Assembly: GCF_030272615.1 (NCBI RefSeq)
Contig: NC_081410.1
Location: 189,739,619-189,803,618 of the forward strand
Source: Cryptomeria japonica
Lineage: Eukaryota > Streptophyta > Pinopsida > Cupressales > Cupressaceae
Length of the DNA: 64,000 nucleotides
Reading direction: 5' to 3'
Shown: positions 36,701-49,049 of the stretch, in pieces
How the letters are laid out: the number at the start of each line of letters is the position of its first letter
Numbering within the stretch: the stretch's first letter is position 1
Notes under the pieces: generated by a model
Databases searched by the model: none
Seen by the model: only the letters and a program-made list of their open reading frames with translations
Told to the model about the DNA's origin: nothing
Position numbers and translations under genes: made by a program

Positions 36701-37838
36701 GTCTTCAATTTTAGCAGCAAGTGCCTTCTCTTTAGGTACATTTTTTTTCCAGTGTCGGATCATCTTCCTTGATAGCTAGGAATACCCATTTCTTCCCATT
36801 GCCGGATCCACTAGCAAAGTCTTCTACCGATTCATCATCTGAATCAGTAATGCCTTCCTCATCCACTATGTAGCATGATTTGTCTATTTTTCTTGTACTT
36901 ATATTTGTTCTGATGTCCAAGGTTAGGCTTAAAAGATCTTCTAACTCTTTCTTCAAATCTTGAGTTCCTTTCAGGACATCTAGATGCAAAATGACCAATC
37001 TTATTACATGCAACACATTAAAAAGATGCTTTTCCTTCATACTTACTTCCTATCGGTCCTTTAGGTACTCTTCTAGCAAATTGTGCTTCAAGTTTCTCAA
37101 ACTCATCATCTTCTCTCTTCACATCTTCCTATTCTTTTGCATATAAATCTTTCTAGTCTTGCTTACCAGTTGTAGATGTAGAAGCATGAAAAGCAGGTTC
37201 AGTCTTCACAGCTCCAGAAGGTCCAAATTCCTCAAGCTCAAAAGCAGATAGTTTCCCAACTAAAGTATCTTTATTGTTCTCAACTCATTAATAGGAGTAG
37301 CCTTCATTTTGTAAGTTGGTGGTAGGGTTCTCAAGATTTTAGAAATAATTTCATCTTTGATCAGAGTTCCACCACAACATTGAATTCCCATAACAATCTC
37401 ATTTACCCTTTCCATGAATGCAGTAATCCTTTCATCTTCTTCCATTTACAGGTTTTCATATCTCACCCTGTAACCATCAAGTTTAGCAATCTTCACTGTA
37501 GGGTCACCTTCATTAAGAGTATCCAACTTATCCCATATAGCCTTTCCAAATGATTTGTCAATTAATCTCATTATTTGCTGATCCGAAAGTGCACACAAGA
37601 GGGCTTCTCTTTCTCTACAATATTTCTCAAGCTTCTTGTCCAAGTTTGTCAGAGGAGGATTGCCAGATCCTAGATTATAGGGTGTGACACCATTCTGTGT
37701 GATCTCCTTGCCAAGACATCTTAGATGATTCTCCATCTGAATCTTCCATACTGTGTAATTTGTTCCATCAAGCCTCAGAATATCCCTTCGAAAGATAGCT
37801 CCAGAAGAACTAGATGAACTTGAACTGTTAGTCACCAT
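33738..37838 (-). pseudogene. Nested copia gag-pol, broken by stops and frameshifts
   Basis: Reading leftward from ATG 37838: UBN2 Gag (NYTVWKIQMENHL) with an in-frame TAA at 37446; zinc knuckle CVACNKIGHFASRC near 36970-37015; and a protease whose usual DSG reads DNS (WVIDNSSSHHM, 36563-36763), so the catalytic triad is altered. Integrase (35693-36553) has HTD and NGVVERKN but LDHGG in place of the usual SDNGG. Reverse transcriptase lies in overlapping pieces (34438-35491) with [12 protein letters not shown] and FVDD. RNase H is in 33738-34484 with STAEAEY. A frameshift near 34495 lies in a run of A on the plus strand. The order and motifs are clear and the product is dead. Confidence 0.9.
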
Positions 37839-37882
37839 AAGATCTTCCTCAAGCAGTTAAGCTTTCTCCAGAGAGGACCAAA

Positions 37883-37896
37883 GCTCTGATACCAAT
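37883..37896 (-). promoter_or_regulatory. Primer-binding site of the nested copia
   Basis: Minus-strand ATTGGTATCAGAGC next to the 5' LTR is an exact initiator-Met site. Confidence 0.92.
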
Positions 37897-39084
37897 TGTT
37901 AGACAGTTCAGATAACCAGAAGGCAACTGAGAGGGGGAAGGGGGTGAATCAGTTGTCAAAGATTATCGAAAGCATTAGCAATTTAAACTTGAATATCAAA
38001 ACCCAAGACATTAATACCAGAATAATAGATAAACCAATTAAGCATAAACAGTAATCACAAAATAAAAGTCATCCACATAACACCAAGATTTGTACATGGA
38101 AAACCCGGTAAAGGGAAAAACCACAGTGGGAATCCTACCCACAGTCAAATAATACTTCTAGAGTAAGTATGTGAATTACAATGAAGGGGCCTGCACTTGC
38201 AGGAAGGCCAACAACCTAGAGCACACCGCTGATCACAAAAGGATCCTCACTGATGACATACAAATCCAGACTACAATCCGGAGAAGTGTTGAACTGCAAA
38301 AGATAGCATCTCCTATGCCTGAGTACAGTTTTGATTAAGCTCAATACTGGAGAACTAAATCCTCTTACATAAACCCAATTTGATCTGCAATGATCGACCA
38401 ACTCCTCTTCTTGAATGATATTATATTATTCACACATTATATTTATTGACCATGATCTCTTACATTAACCTCGATAATCTACAATGAGATCTTACATTTA
38501 TTTATACAAAACCCTAGACCATAAACAATCAAGTCGACCACCAGACAATAAACCGATTACATAATTACAAACCTTGTCGGCCTTAGACCAGACAAGTAAT
38601 ATCCAACACATAAGACATCCTGAAAATACATCAATAGGTCTTGTCCACACATTACATTAAAGCTAGTCCATAACCTAGATCAACCGGGACCAAGTATAGG
38701 TCCATACGCCATAGCAATGATCTTCATCCGCCAAGTCTCGAACAAGATCACCAACAACATCCTGAAACTCCATCAGAAAATGCACCAACACCACTTATGC
38801 AACCCATCAAAAGCTCTGTCAGTGAAACCTTCGTCGGAACCAGAAACCAAGCTTCTAAGCAAGAAGGATAGCATCCAATCTCCAGACCAAAACCAACTGA
38901 CCAACTATGAGTATAAGTATCATGAACAAGCCAATTCCATCATCAGACTATACCAGAGCCTACCAGATCCAAGTTAACCAAAAACCACTCAACCTATTGG
39001 GACCAAAAGGGTGCCGGTAAAGCATCAAAACAACTAGTGTTGACATTAATGCAACACATAATCAATTCCACCAAATGGCCAACA
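37897..39084 (-). repeat. 5' LTR of the nested copia
   Basis: 1,188 bp, plus-strand TGTTAGACAG...CCAACA, with the U5-type GGGGTGAATCAGTT run near its left end. Confidence 0.9.
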
Positions 39085-39757
39085 AGAATAGGTTGTATGA
39101 AAACAATAGAAAGGCAAGGAATGCAATCTTGAGTGGATTTGTAGATTCTTAACTAGTGAAGGTTATGCATTGCAACATAGCTAAAAATATTTGTGAGAAG
39201 CTTAATAGTATTTATGAAGTAGATGATAAAGTAAAGCACATCAAGATCTAGAACTTCAAATGTAAATTTGAGAACTTGAGGATGTCTGGAGATGAAAAGA
39301 TTGCTAGCTATATGCTCTAGGTAAGTGAAGTAGTAAATAGAATCAAAGGTATTGGTGGAGAATTAAAAGAAGATGAGGTTGTGAAAAAGGTACTTACATC
39401 CGTTCCTAAATTTTAGTCATAAAGTTTTTGCTAGTGAGGAAAGTAAGGACTTGGATAAATACTCAATGGATCAACTATATGATGCTCTCATTGCCTTTGA
39501 GATGAGAGAGTTTGACAAAGATTCCCTTAAGAAGGAAGTTGCATTCAAAGCCAATAAGAAGGTAGAAGATGAAGATGATGATTAGTTTTATGATGAAATT
39601 AAAGAAAACTTAGTGAGACGATTGAAGAAGGGTACCAACAAGTACAAAGGTAAATTACCTTTCAAATGCTTTAAATGTGCAAGAATTGGTAATTTTTCTT
39701 CTAAATGTACTTTTAAAGAAGATAATTGTATATGGTAAAAAGGGAATGTTAAACTAT
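39085..39757 (+). pseudogene. Outer copia gag, second piece, with damaged zinc knuckle
   Basis: The frame resumes directly after the AGAAT duplication (RLYENNRKARNAILSGF) and runs through NIAKNICEKLNSIYEVDDK, DEKIASYML and DQLYDALIAFEMREF to CFKCARIGNFSSKC. The knuckle's His is replaced by Asn. Several TAA/TAG stops interrupt it. At 39753-39757 (ACTAT) it is cut again by a solo LTR and continues at 41966. Confidence 0.8.
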
Positions 39758-41960
39758 TGTAAAACCTAATAAGATCTAACCACGTAAAAACCCTAGTTCT
39801 ACAATTAAGATCCACCATACACCAATGAAGAACCTAAAACATGCAAAATATCATAAAGATGAAAGATTATACCATTCACATGTTTAGTAGGGTTCGATCT
39901 CCATTGTTTCCTATCTTTATTGATCTTGCTTGATATGGTTGCTCTCAGATTTTGTATTGTGCACAAGAGCTCAACAAAGAATAATTTGTGGTTGTGTAGA
40001 TGCTTGAGTGATTGATTGATGTGAAAGGTCGCATGAAAATTGATTTGCTTGTTAGGGATATGATCGCATTAGTTAGGGTTTGGCAAGGATGAAAGCATCC
40101 TCTTATATATATATATATATATATATATAGTACCCTAGAAATGGAGGGCTAAAATTAAGAGGTAAAAAGATAAGTGGTCAGCTCAGATTAGAGGGTAGGT
40201 ATAAGAAATGGGAAAATATTACAGAGGTGGTTAGAGGCAAATTAAAAGATGAATGCCAAGTGTCATGGAGGGAAAAAGGTAATGAATGAATTAAATAAAT
40301 AAATATCTATTTAGTTAATAGAAGAAATGGGGCCAATTAAAATAATAAAATTTAATTTAATTTAGGGAAAGGATAATTTAAATAAATAAAAATATTTATT
40401 TAACTACGGAAAGGCTAATAGAGGATAAGTTAATTAATTAAATAAAGAAAAATCAATTTAATTAATAGAAGGTTTACGATAAAATGTTGGCAACAATGCA
40501 ACAAACTGAGAGGGGGGAGGGGTTAATCAATTTGCATCAAAACTTACTGCAACTTAAACCACAAAATAGATCTGATAATTAACAGTTAAAGCATGAAACA
40601 ACACCACATCAATAACACACATAACACCAATATTTTTGACATGGAAAACCCGGTTAAGGGAAAAACCATAGTGAGAACCTACCCACAATGAGATAATACC
40701 CTGTTAGGAGTAAATGTGAATATTACAATGGGAATGCACATGCATTCAAGCACATTGCCTAGAGCTCACTGCTTAAAATAAGAAACTCGGAAAGGCTACA
40801 ACCTTAAGGGAAGGCTAACTACCTTGCAAGAAATCTCACTGACTTACAAAGATATTCGAACTACAATCCGGATCATATGAACTGCAAAAATAGCATCTCC
40901 ATATGCTTGAGTACAGTTCCGATTAAGCACACAGTTTGCTCTACAACACTTCTCTTCTTCACACACTTCCAAAAGATCAAATCACTTGTTCACACATCCA
41001 ACTCGATTCTTCACTCACATACACGATGTAGACACTTGCAGACATACATCTTACATTATTATTACATATAATTATACAAGACACTAACCTCTATTTTAAG
41101 GTCGGCTAAACCCTCAATACAAATTACAAAATAATATCCTCACATGCTACAACAATGCATGTAAACCAAAACAATGTCGGATAAGACATACTCTGAACCC
41201 AAATCAAAACCGCAAATATGCAACACCTCCAAAAATTATACCTCGATCATCCACAACACACTACAACCATCAAGAATGTCACATAACATGAAGAACATCA
41301 CCAAACAAGGAAAATATTCTATAACGCGCACAATAATCAATGTGGACCACCAATATGCATAGAACATGATCTCGAGACATTCACAAGCAACGTGAATTGC
41401 ATCACAACATCCGCAACAACTCAAATTAATAGAATCATCATCATTTCTCTACTGGAGCATAAGAACAACAACATAATTGACTGTTAAACTGAAAGATTTG
41501 CTTGCGGACCTCCAGATCATGAACCACTCAAACTGAGGATACAAATCAATGTCTAGAATACATCCCACACATCCACAACCAAAGATATAGAAATTTAGGA
41601 GCAATACAAAGCACAAACCAGAATATCAAATAACACAAACAATTGCATAACATTCTCAATACCGGATCTCATAAATTGATCAAATCAACATGTGGACCTT
41701 TTCAAATGGGAATTAACCATCTACAAACAACATACTAGAAACCCTTTAAACCGCATAAGCTCATTCGCAATAAACAAGCTAAACCAACTCATTCAATCAA
41801 ACTGCAACATTGAAATAAACAGAAAATTGTCCAACAATCTCCTCATCAACAATCTCCACATATGTTGACATCAGTGACAACATATCAGTCAATATCCAAC
41901 ATCAAATAATTAAATAAATAAAATATTTATTTAATTAGGCTAGAATAATTTTATGTGTCT
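39758..41960 (-). mobile_element. Solo LTR of a gypsy-type element, itself carrying another LTR
   Basis: ACTAT occurs at both edges (39753-39757 and 41961-41965), and copia gag continues on both sides, so this is an insertion. On the minus strand the right end begins AGACACATAAAATTATTC with AT-rich TTAATTAAATAAAT runs, similar to the start of the gypsy LTR at 49908 (TGTAGTCACATAAAT). The expected leading TGT is altered. An AT dinucleotide run lies at about 40106-40129. No internal coding sequence is present. Confidence 0.65.
40485..41901 (-). repeat. Inner solo LTR of the copia-related family
   Basis: It begins TGTTGGCAAC and probably ends ATATCCAACA at 41901 (alternative end TCCAACA at 41834 followed by a polypurine-like stretch). 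Flanks TAAAA and TCAAA differ by one base and may be a target duplication. It contains ACTGAGAGGGGGGAGGGG and GACATGGAAAACCCGG, as in the LARD and nested copia LTRs. Confidence 0.65.
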
Positions 41961-42132
41961 ACTATAACAATAAAAAAGAAGAAGATAAAAATAATAGAGA
42001 GAAGTCTAAAAGAAGTCTTTATTCCAAGGAGGACAATTATTCTTTAGAAGATGAGGACCTTGATCATGATGATTCAAATGATTAAACACTATTTATGGAC
42101 TTGAAAGTTGATGACAAAAAGAGAGATATTAA
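41961..42132 (+). pseudogene. Outer copia gag, third piece, ending at a gypsy junction
   Basis: After the ACTAT duplication the frame reads YNNKKEEDKNNREKSKRS, SLYSKEDNYSLEDEDLDHDD and FMDLKVDDKKRDIK, the Lys-rich then acidic tail typical of copia Gag. From about 42133 the sequence is gypsy pol, so copia sequence ends here without its protease or pol. Confidence 0.7.
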
Positions 42133-42138
42133 AAATGT

Positions 42139-44169
42139 AAGACCACTAAACTGAGGCACTATCTATTGACACACAAGGTACAACTCATTGCAAAGATTGA
42201 TCCACTGAAGTATTTACTCAGCAAAGCAGCATTGACAAGCCACTTGGCCAAATGGGTGATGATTTTAAGTGAATTTGACATCGAGTATGTGGACCATAAG
42301 GCTATCAAAGGACAAGTTATTGCAAATCAGTTGGCCGAGGCACTGCTCATAGGCGATCATCCTCTCATTTCTAATTTTCCAGATGAAGAGATATTCATGA
42401 ACACAACAACACAACCATGGAAACTATACTTTGATGTTTCATACACTAGGCATGGCTTGGGGGCAGGCATTTTGTTTATCACACCTCAAGGTGACAGCAT
42501 CCCGAAGTCTTATAGACTCACATTTCCATGCACCAACAACATAGTAGAGTATGAGGCCTTGATCACAGGACTCAGGCTAGCCATACAATGGAAGTTACAA
42601 GAACTACAAGTATATGGCGACTCCCAACTTGTCATTCGACAAGCAACAGGTGAATATAAGACTAAAGATGACAAACTCATACCGTACAAACAAATGGTGG
42701 ACAAATTAAAGGCATCATTTACTACTATCACCTTTGAACAGATACCAAGAGATCAAAATCAAGCTGCCGATGCTATGGCTACCATCACATCTCTCCTAGA
42801 TCTTCTGTAGAATTCAACATGCTACGAGTTCTTGGTAGAACAGCTTTGGATTCCCACTTATGATATCCCCGAATCCGAGATGATATGTCATCTTGTCGGT
42901 TCTGAATCCCCATGGTACGGTGAGTTTTACACTTATCTCCGCGATCACACCCTTCCTCCTAACCAATCAAATAACCAATGTAAAACCTTCATTCACCAAA
43001 CTTCTCACTATACCATTATTGCTGAAACCCTATACCGATGCAGTCTTGATGGTACTCTCCTTCGATGTCTGGAACAAGATGAGATAACAAAGGCCTTGGA
43101 AGAGGTACATGAAGGAATTTGTGGAACTCATGCAAGCGGTCCGTCACTAGCTAAGAAACTCCTGCGCATTGGATACTATTGGCCATCCATGGAAAAAGAC
43201 TCCTACTACTTTCTCAGAAAATGCAAGAAATGTCAAGTTCATGGAGACCTGATACATGCACCAGCATAGGAATTGCAACCAATCACAACACCATGGCCTT
43301 TTTGTCAATGGAGCCTTGACCTTGTGGGTAAAATCCATCCATCTTCATCCAACGACCATAAATTCATTATTACCGCCATTGAATATTTCACAAAGTGGAT
43401 CGAAGTTGTTCCACTTACCCAAGTTACCAACAAGCAGATCGCCTCATTCATCCTCAATTACATCATCTGTCGGTATGGTGTACCCATGTCCATCATCACA
43501 GATAACGGTCTTCCTTTCAAAAATTAGGATGTCCGTGAACTCTGTGAGAAATTTCACATCCAGCACTGCTTTTCCACTCCCTATTACTCACAAGGCAATG
43601 GTCAAGCCGAAGTGTCAAACAAGAACATATTAAGAATCCTAAAGAAGACAGTCAATGATGCCAGTCGTGATTGGCACGTTCAATTGAATCCAACACTATG
43701 GGCATATCGAACTAGCATTTGAACCCCTTCAGGAGCAACTCCCTACTCATTGGTCTATGGTGCATAAGCTATTTTACCTATTGAGGTTGAGATACCATCA
43801 CTATGGGTTTCCTTGCACAATCTCATTGATGATGAAGCATACAGAGTATCCCGTCTCCAAGACTTAGAGCTACTTGATGAGAAACGACAAGCTGCATACA
43901 ATCACCTAAAGGCCTATCAGCAACGCATGAGCAGAAGCTATAATCATCGAGTTAGACCTCGTACATTTGAGGTAGGTGATCTTGTTCTTCGAGAAAATCC
44001 TCGTAACCAACCCAACCGAGAACATCAGGGAAAGTTTGAATCAAATTGGTTGGGTCCATATGTTGTCACTGCTGTATTTGGGTCTGGGGCATATCAGTTG
44101 GCTACTTCAGAAGGAGAACCGCTAGCAGATCTGATCAACAACATGCACATCAAACGGTTTTATACATAA
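42139..44169 (+). pseudogene. Ty3/gypsy (Tat-like) pol: RNase H and integrase, five in-frame stops
   Basis: One frame runs from TKLRHYLLTHKVQL to the final TAA at 44167. It begins at the end of the RT-linked RNase H. It continues with a second, archaeal-type RNase H (WKLYFDVSYTRHGLGAGI, NIVEYEALITGL, VYGDSQLVI) of the kind found in the Tat lineage. Then comes integrase with its HHCC finger (HEGICGTHASG, CKKCQVHG) and catalytic positions WSLDLVG, ITDNG and GQAEVSNK. It ends in GDLVLRENPRNQ, WLGPYVV and NMHIKRFYT. Internal stops are TAG at 42808, 43267 and 43525, TGA at 43720 and TAA at 43765, with no frameshift. Gag, protease and RT proper are missing on the left, where copia gag abuts. Confidence 0.92.
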
Positions 44170-46740
44170 GCTGCACAAAGCATCAGGCTCCCATACATAC
44201 TGACAAAAATACCAAAAACATCCAGATAAATGACCTGAAGAAAATACAAAAACATCAAAATAGTAAAGAAAAATCATGCATCCAAACGGTGAACAACCAC
44301 TCCAGTGGCACCTTGGGTAAGTACGACGGTGAAAACCTGGCAATTAGGTGCCACTCATAGCAGCTATGGCTCCATTGTCTTTCAAACTTGTTGCAATCAC
44401 ATTCACTACATCCATTCTTCCATCCATCCAAACCATGGCTTGTTATTAATCTCCAATCAAGAAAGTACTTCATGCGTCTTGCAAGCTGCTTTTTCATAGT
44501 CGTGTCTAAACTAGGGGCAATGCCCTTAACCTATTGATGGAAGTGGATTCTACATTGTTTTGTGATTCATTAAGTTCTTCATTCAAAACTATCTCTCAAA
44601 ATCCAAAAACATTGGAAAACAATCATCAAAATACCAAAAACATTCAAAATATCTCACAAAATCCAAAAACATCAGAAAACATCAAAAATCACGCAAAAAC
44701 ATGGCAACACATTGTACATACTCATCCGAGCAGATACAAAACAAGCATTGAAAAATACTCGCACGATAATCACTTCTCAAAATCAACCAAACAATCAACA
44801 TCAACACTCAAACTGTCTTCAACAAGGATGCATCCTTCCTTACCAAAACAAAGACAAAATGACGTTTTCTTTGACAAGAAAATTCTGTGTTAAGCTATCA
44901 AATACTTGGTTGATTTGTGGGTTATCTATATCAGGATCATATAGCATTGTTTGTGTATCTTTGGTGCATTATTCCGATGAAGTTCCGGGGGCATGTACTA
45001 ATGGTGTCTATGTGGGAAGTTCACTAAGCTACATGATTTTATGCAAAATGCAGTCATAGATCACTATGGCTTGCTGACTACAACGTATACCTCGACCATA
45101 TAAGCATGAACCATTACCAAGGATCCATATTCTTTATTCTTTATGTATATACTGTCTGCTTACAAGAACAATGCTCCTTCTTTGGTTACTCTTACTTCAT
45201 CCAAATTGGATAAAGGTTTTTGTCTCTTATTAAGGTATGAACTTGTCTCAGGATATGATCAGCCCAAGATCAAGGAGGATGTTCCAAGTCATGCATGAAC
45301 GAAGATGATCCTTGTTTGTTCCGCAAGCAATACTCTAGTCAACTTGACCCATTATATCAAGTTGTTTGTATTAAATTGCTATATCAAATCCATGTAAGAA
45401 ATACTCTGGTCATCTTGAATCATTATGTCAAGATGTTTGTATTTTCTTACAACATTTTAAAGCTCAATGATAAAAAATAAAGCACTATGGATCGTCATTT
45501 CATCTCATCTGTTTATATTGCATTCCGTTGCATACCGTCCATCCATTTACTCATTTATTTTCATAATTTTGCATGAAAGTGTGAACAAAGTTAAAATGAG
45601 CAGTTCTGCGACAATTGAGCTGGTTTTTGGACACAATCGTGACCGAGTACTCTGATACATCATCAATGCATCATGCAAAGTCTAAAACACCTTGCATTCA
45701 TCATGATCATATCATCATCATTACATTTAGTTGCATTTTGCATCAAGAACATTTTGTATCATTTTAGTTGTTTAAAATGCATATAGTTCATTATCATTTA
45801 TTAACATTAGTCTTCTTATATCATTTTATCATTGCATAATGTTTAGATTCATTCATATAAACCAATTGTCCTTGATTGTATTAGCCATTTACTATGCATT
45901 TATTTAGTGTCAGTTATCAATTATCATTTTATCATCCTTTATTATCCTTTATCATTTATCGTTGCATACATTCATTTATCTATTCATTAGTTAAAAAGTG
46001 CATTCATTTATCCATTATTAGTGTCTTATTATACTCATTTTTTTAGGATTCATTTAAAATTGCATTCATTATCCCTTTTTAATTGCATTAAGGTGTAGTT
46101 ATTAACCATAAGTTGCATTATCATCACATTATCATTTTACTTAATCATATTTAGGCATTTAGAATCATAAAAATCATCTGTCTCAAACATTGGTTCATAC
46201 CATTTTACATATACATTCATTTACATATGCATTCATTTAAACATTTGTACTTTACATTTGTTTATCCACATATACATTCATTTTTCACCATATAGATGCA
46301 TATCCATAAATAAATCATCCATTCATTACATTAACATCATTACATCAACAGGATGCACAAAATCCTGTCTATATCATCATAAGCATACATCATCATCATG
46401 GCATTACATACATAAAACATTACATCAAACAAATCATACACACATATACAAACCTGCATTCATGTGTTAGTATCCAACATCAAAAATCATCATAAAACAT
46501 GCATATAGGAATCATCTCATAAATGCATACATATACATGTATCCATCTAAGCATAAACTCATAAAATCACCATCCTGCATAATATCCATACATATCAACA
46601 TGCATATCATCACAAAAATATGGGATCTCCTCATATATATCATCTCATGTATCAGAGTACAATGAAGTCTACAAAATTAGCTACCGAGAGCCATCCAAGA
46701 CATAGTCCAAAATAACAATATAAATACATACATGCAAAAT
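44170..46740. other. Long non-coding 3' region of the gypsy element
   Basis: No sustained ORF with a motif is seen. About 44590-44710 is built of repeated AATCCAAAAACAT and AAACATCA units. About 45660-46640 is a low-complexity stretch rich in CATTCATTTA, CATCAT and ACATTA. Long non-coding segments between pol and 3' LTR are usual in Tat-lineage elements. Confidence 0.6.
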
Positions 46741-46746
46741 GCTCTC

Positions 46747-48791
46747 TCAGATGCCACTTTGACCAGATGTTGCACCACCATTGCCACCTGCTCCCCCACT
46801 AGTCCCTGCACCATCTGATCTATCTCTTCGTGGAGGCTCCATCAAACCACCACTAGCTCCTCCACCACCTGACACCTCTCTCCGTTGCGGACCCATCACA
46901 CCCCCACTGCTCTGCATCCTCTGAGACCGCTCTGACCTGGTCTGCCGCATCTGTGTATAGCTTAGTGCTCGCTGACTAGTTGGCACCACCTACTCATATA
47001 ATCCCCGCCAATACTCTATCACAGCCTGTGCCTGCCCAAATTGTCTCATCACCTCCCTAGTAGAACCTTGTGCTCCTACTCCAACCAGACTCTCTCCTGT
47101 AGCTCCGCTAATCTCTCCACTGCACTATCCCTCTCCCGCAACACTACAATCAACTCCGACTCTCATGCAAATAGCTGCACATCTCTCACTACAACCTCCA
47201 CCCGTGTCTCGACTGCTGTCAATCGAGTATGCAAATGTGCTAGCATATGATCTCGAAGATCACCACCCCCTGTCGCTCCCTCCCCTGTCTCCATAGGTGC
47301 CTCTCTAGTGGCTCCCTCCCCTTTGTCCATTGGTATCTCCCTCTCCATACCTCGACCACCTAATCTAACTCCTCCTGACACCAACGGTCCTTGTGATATC
47401 CGTAGTGGCAATCCGCCTCTCCCTCTCTGCTGGATCCGACCACCTAAGCCACCTCCTCCGCCACCTCCACCACCTCCATCATCTCCTCCTCCTCCACCTC
47501 CACCATCTCCTCCTCCTCCTCCTCCTCCTCCTCCTCCATCACCACCATCCCCCCTCCCTCATCCACCTATCATCAGTCCTCGACCTCCTCCCCTCCTCCG
47601 TCTCCATCCACTCTCCTCCTCAAAATCAAGAATCGGCTTTGCTGGATCTGATATCCGAGGAATCAGATGAGCCGCCATATACTGCGTATACTCCTCCGAT
47701 ACCCCTGCATCTACCACCCTTGGCCATATATCCCATGGCCTCGCTTGAAGCATCCGAAACTCTGCCAATGCCTGATCATAAGGAAGTACTGGCCCCCATG
47801 CATATCTCTCTCGGACCACTCTGGCGTACTCTCCCGATCCCCTCGACAATCCCTATTGTCGCCCAAACTATCTCATCACCCTACCCGACACCTGTCTCTC
47901 TACATCATAGCATGTCCTCCCAATGAGGAATCAGGTCATAAATACATATGGCAATGCCTCTGCATCATCCTCCCAGGGCTCGCACTTAATGTAGGGTCTC
48001 CAAATCACTGCATCCATGTCATCTAACACCCACCACCACCACTCTAACTTCCCCAGGTGGGGCTGACTCATCATACCACTGTACATGAACATATAGGGCT
48101 AGTCAACTGCCCAAAATCTCAGACTCATTGGTCGAGTCACCGGTAAGTGCTCCCACACCCAAATGTGCAGCAATGTTACTCCCACTGCCAAGGAACCTCT
48201 CTTGCGATACACTACCTCATGCAACTCCTGATACATGTGCGCTAACATGCATGGTCCCTAGGCAAATCGGGTCCCCTCTGTCATCATCTGCTCTATAACC
48301 TGTCCCCACCCAATGGCCAGACCATGTGATTGTCTATCCAGACACAATAGCCCTCCCACGATCCTAGACAAAACTGCTAGTAATGGCTCGTACAAAGCTG
48401 CGATATCCTCCCAGGCTATCGAACCATCATCAATGTACACGTCCTCACCGAAAAATCTCTGCACCGCTAGAGTCCCCCATGATCTATGATAATTGACCAA
48501 CTCACCCCGAATGAGAATATGTAGGATGCGCCACACATCCTCCAGTGTCACCGTCATCTCCCCCTGCGCTAAGTGAAACGTGCAGGTCTCACTGTGCCAG
48601 CGCTCTACCAAGGCTGTAATCAAACCATGATTCATCTGAATCACAAGCATATGCATCACATCATACAGCCTAGTCGTTGCAATACAATCAATCTCGACCT
48701 CTATCAGTCGATCGCGTAACCCCTGTGTAGTTGGGTGTCTCTCACGCAACTGTAAGATGCGTAGATCCTCCTGCACACTGGCATCAATCAA
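46747..48791 (-). pseudogene. Antisense plant-mobile-domain (PMD) ORF inside the gypsy element, broken
   Basis: The minus strand encodes MIDASVQEDLRILQLRERHP then ITALVERWHSETCTFHLAQG and EMTVTLEDVWRILHILIRGE, the signature of the plant mobile domain (aminotransferase-like family). The same frame continues from 48791 to 47163 with stops but no frameshift: TAG at 48258, TAG, TGA, TAG and TAG between 48110 and 47850, and TGA at 47559 and 47163. A Gly-rich part is encoded by CCTCC repeats (about 47455-47560), followed by a coiled-coil-like VETRVEVVVRD and a final Gly/Arg-rich part in another frame (46747-46989). Extra ORFs of this type in antisense between pol and 3' LTR are known from Tat-lineage elements. 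TGTGCAG just inside the start at 48776-48791 could be a splice acceptor. Confidence 0.75.
47455..47562. repeat. CCTCC-type microsatellite within the PMD ORF
   Basis: Nearly uninterrupted CCTCCN/CACCTC repeats; on the minus strand they encode a run of Gly with occasional Asp. Confidence 0.85.
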
Positions 48792-49049
48792 TCATCATCA
48801 GTTGTTTTATTTTCAAATTTTCTTAAGTTTAAACCTAGACAATCAACAGATACTTTAATTAAGTATCTTCGGGTCTCAACAGGTAAGCAATCATGACACA
48901 CCTAGACTTCAACAAACATTTATCCTAATGACCTAAGTCTCATCAGGGCTGCTATGGTTCAAAACAACTCTCACTTCACATCCCTATCCAACCATCATTG
49001 GCATCGGGAGATTTTTGTTCGCACAAACTGGGGCATCTATTTTCCTAAA

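Larger units (their letters stand above)
32087..39084 (-). mobile_element. Decayed Ty1/copia element nested in the outer copia gag
   Basis: LTRs at 32087-33305 and 37897-39084 and a perfect 5-bp target duplication AGAAT (32082-32086 and 39085-39089) define the insertion. Minus-strand TTGGTATCAGAGCT follows the right-hand (5') LTR as primer site, and AAAGGGGGAGAT precedes the left-hand (3') LTR as polypurine tract. The LTRs differ at several percent of positions, so it is older than the copia at 19307-26501. The interior holds a complete but broken gag-pol. Confidence 0.92.

Noticed and set aside
45660-46640. CATTCATTTA-type repeats considered as a CRISPR-like or satellite array
   Set aside because: There is no regular repeat/spacer structure, only low-complexity sequence, and the genome is a plant nuclear genome.
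47308-47926. Plus-strand Pro-rich and Leu/His-rich open frames
   Set aside because: They are reverse readings of the Gly-rich CCTCC microsatellite in the antisense PMD ORF.
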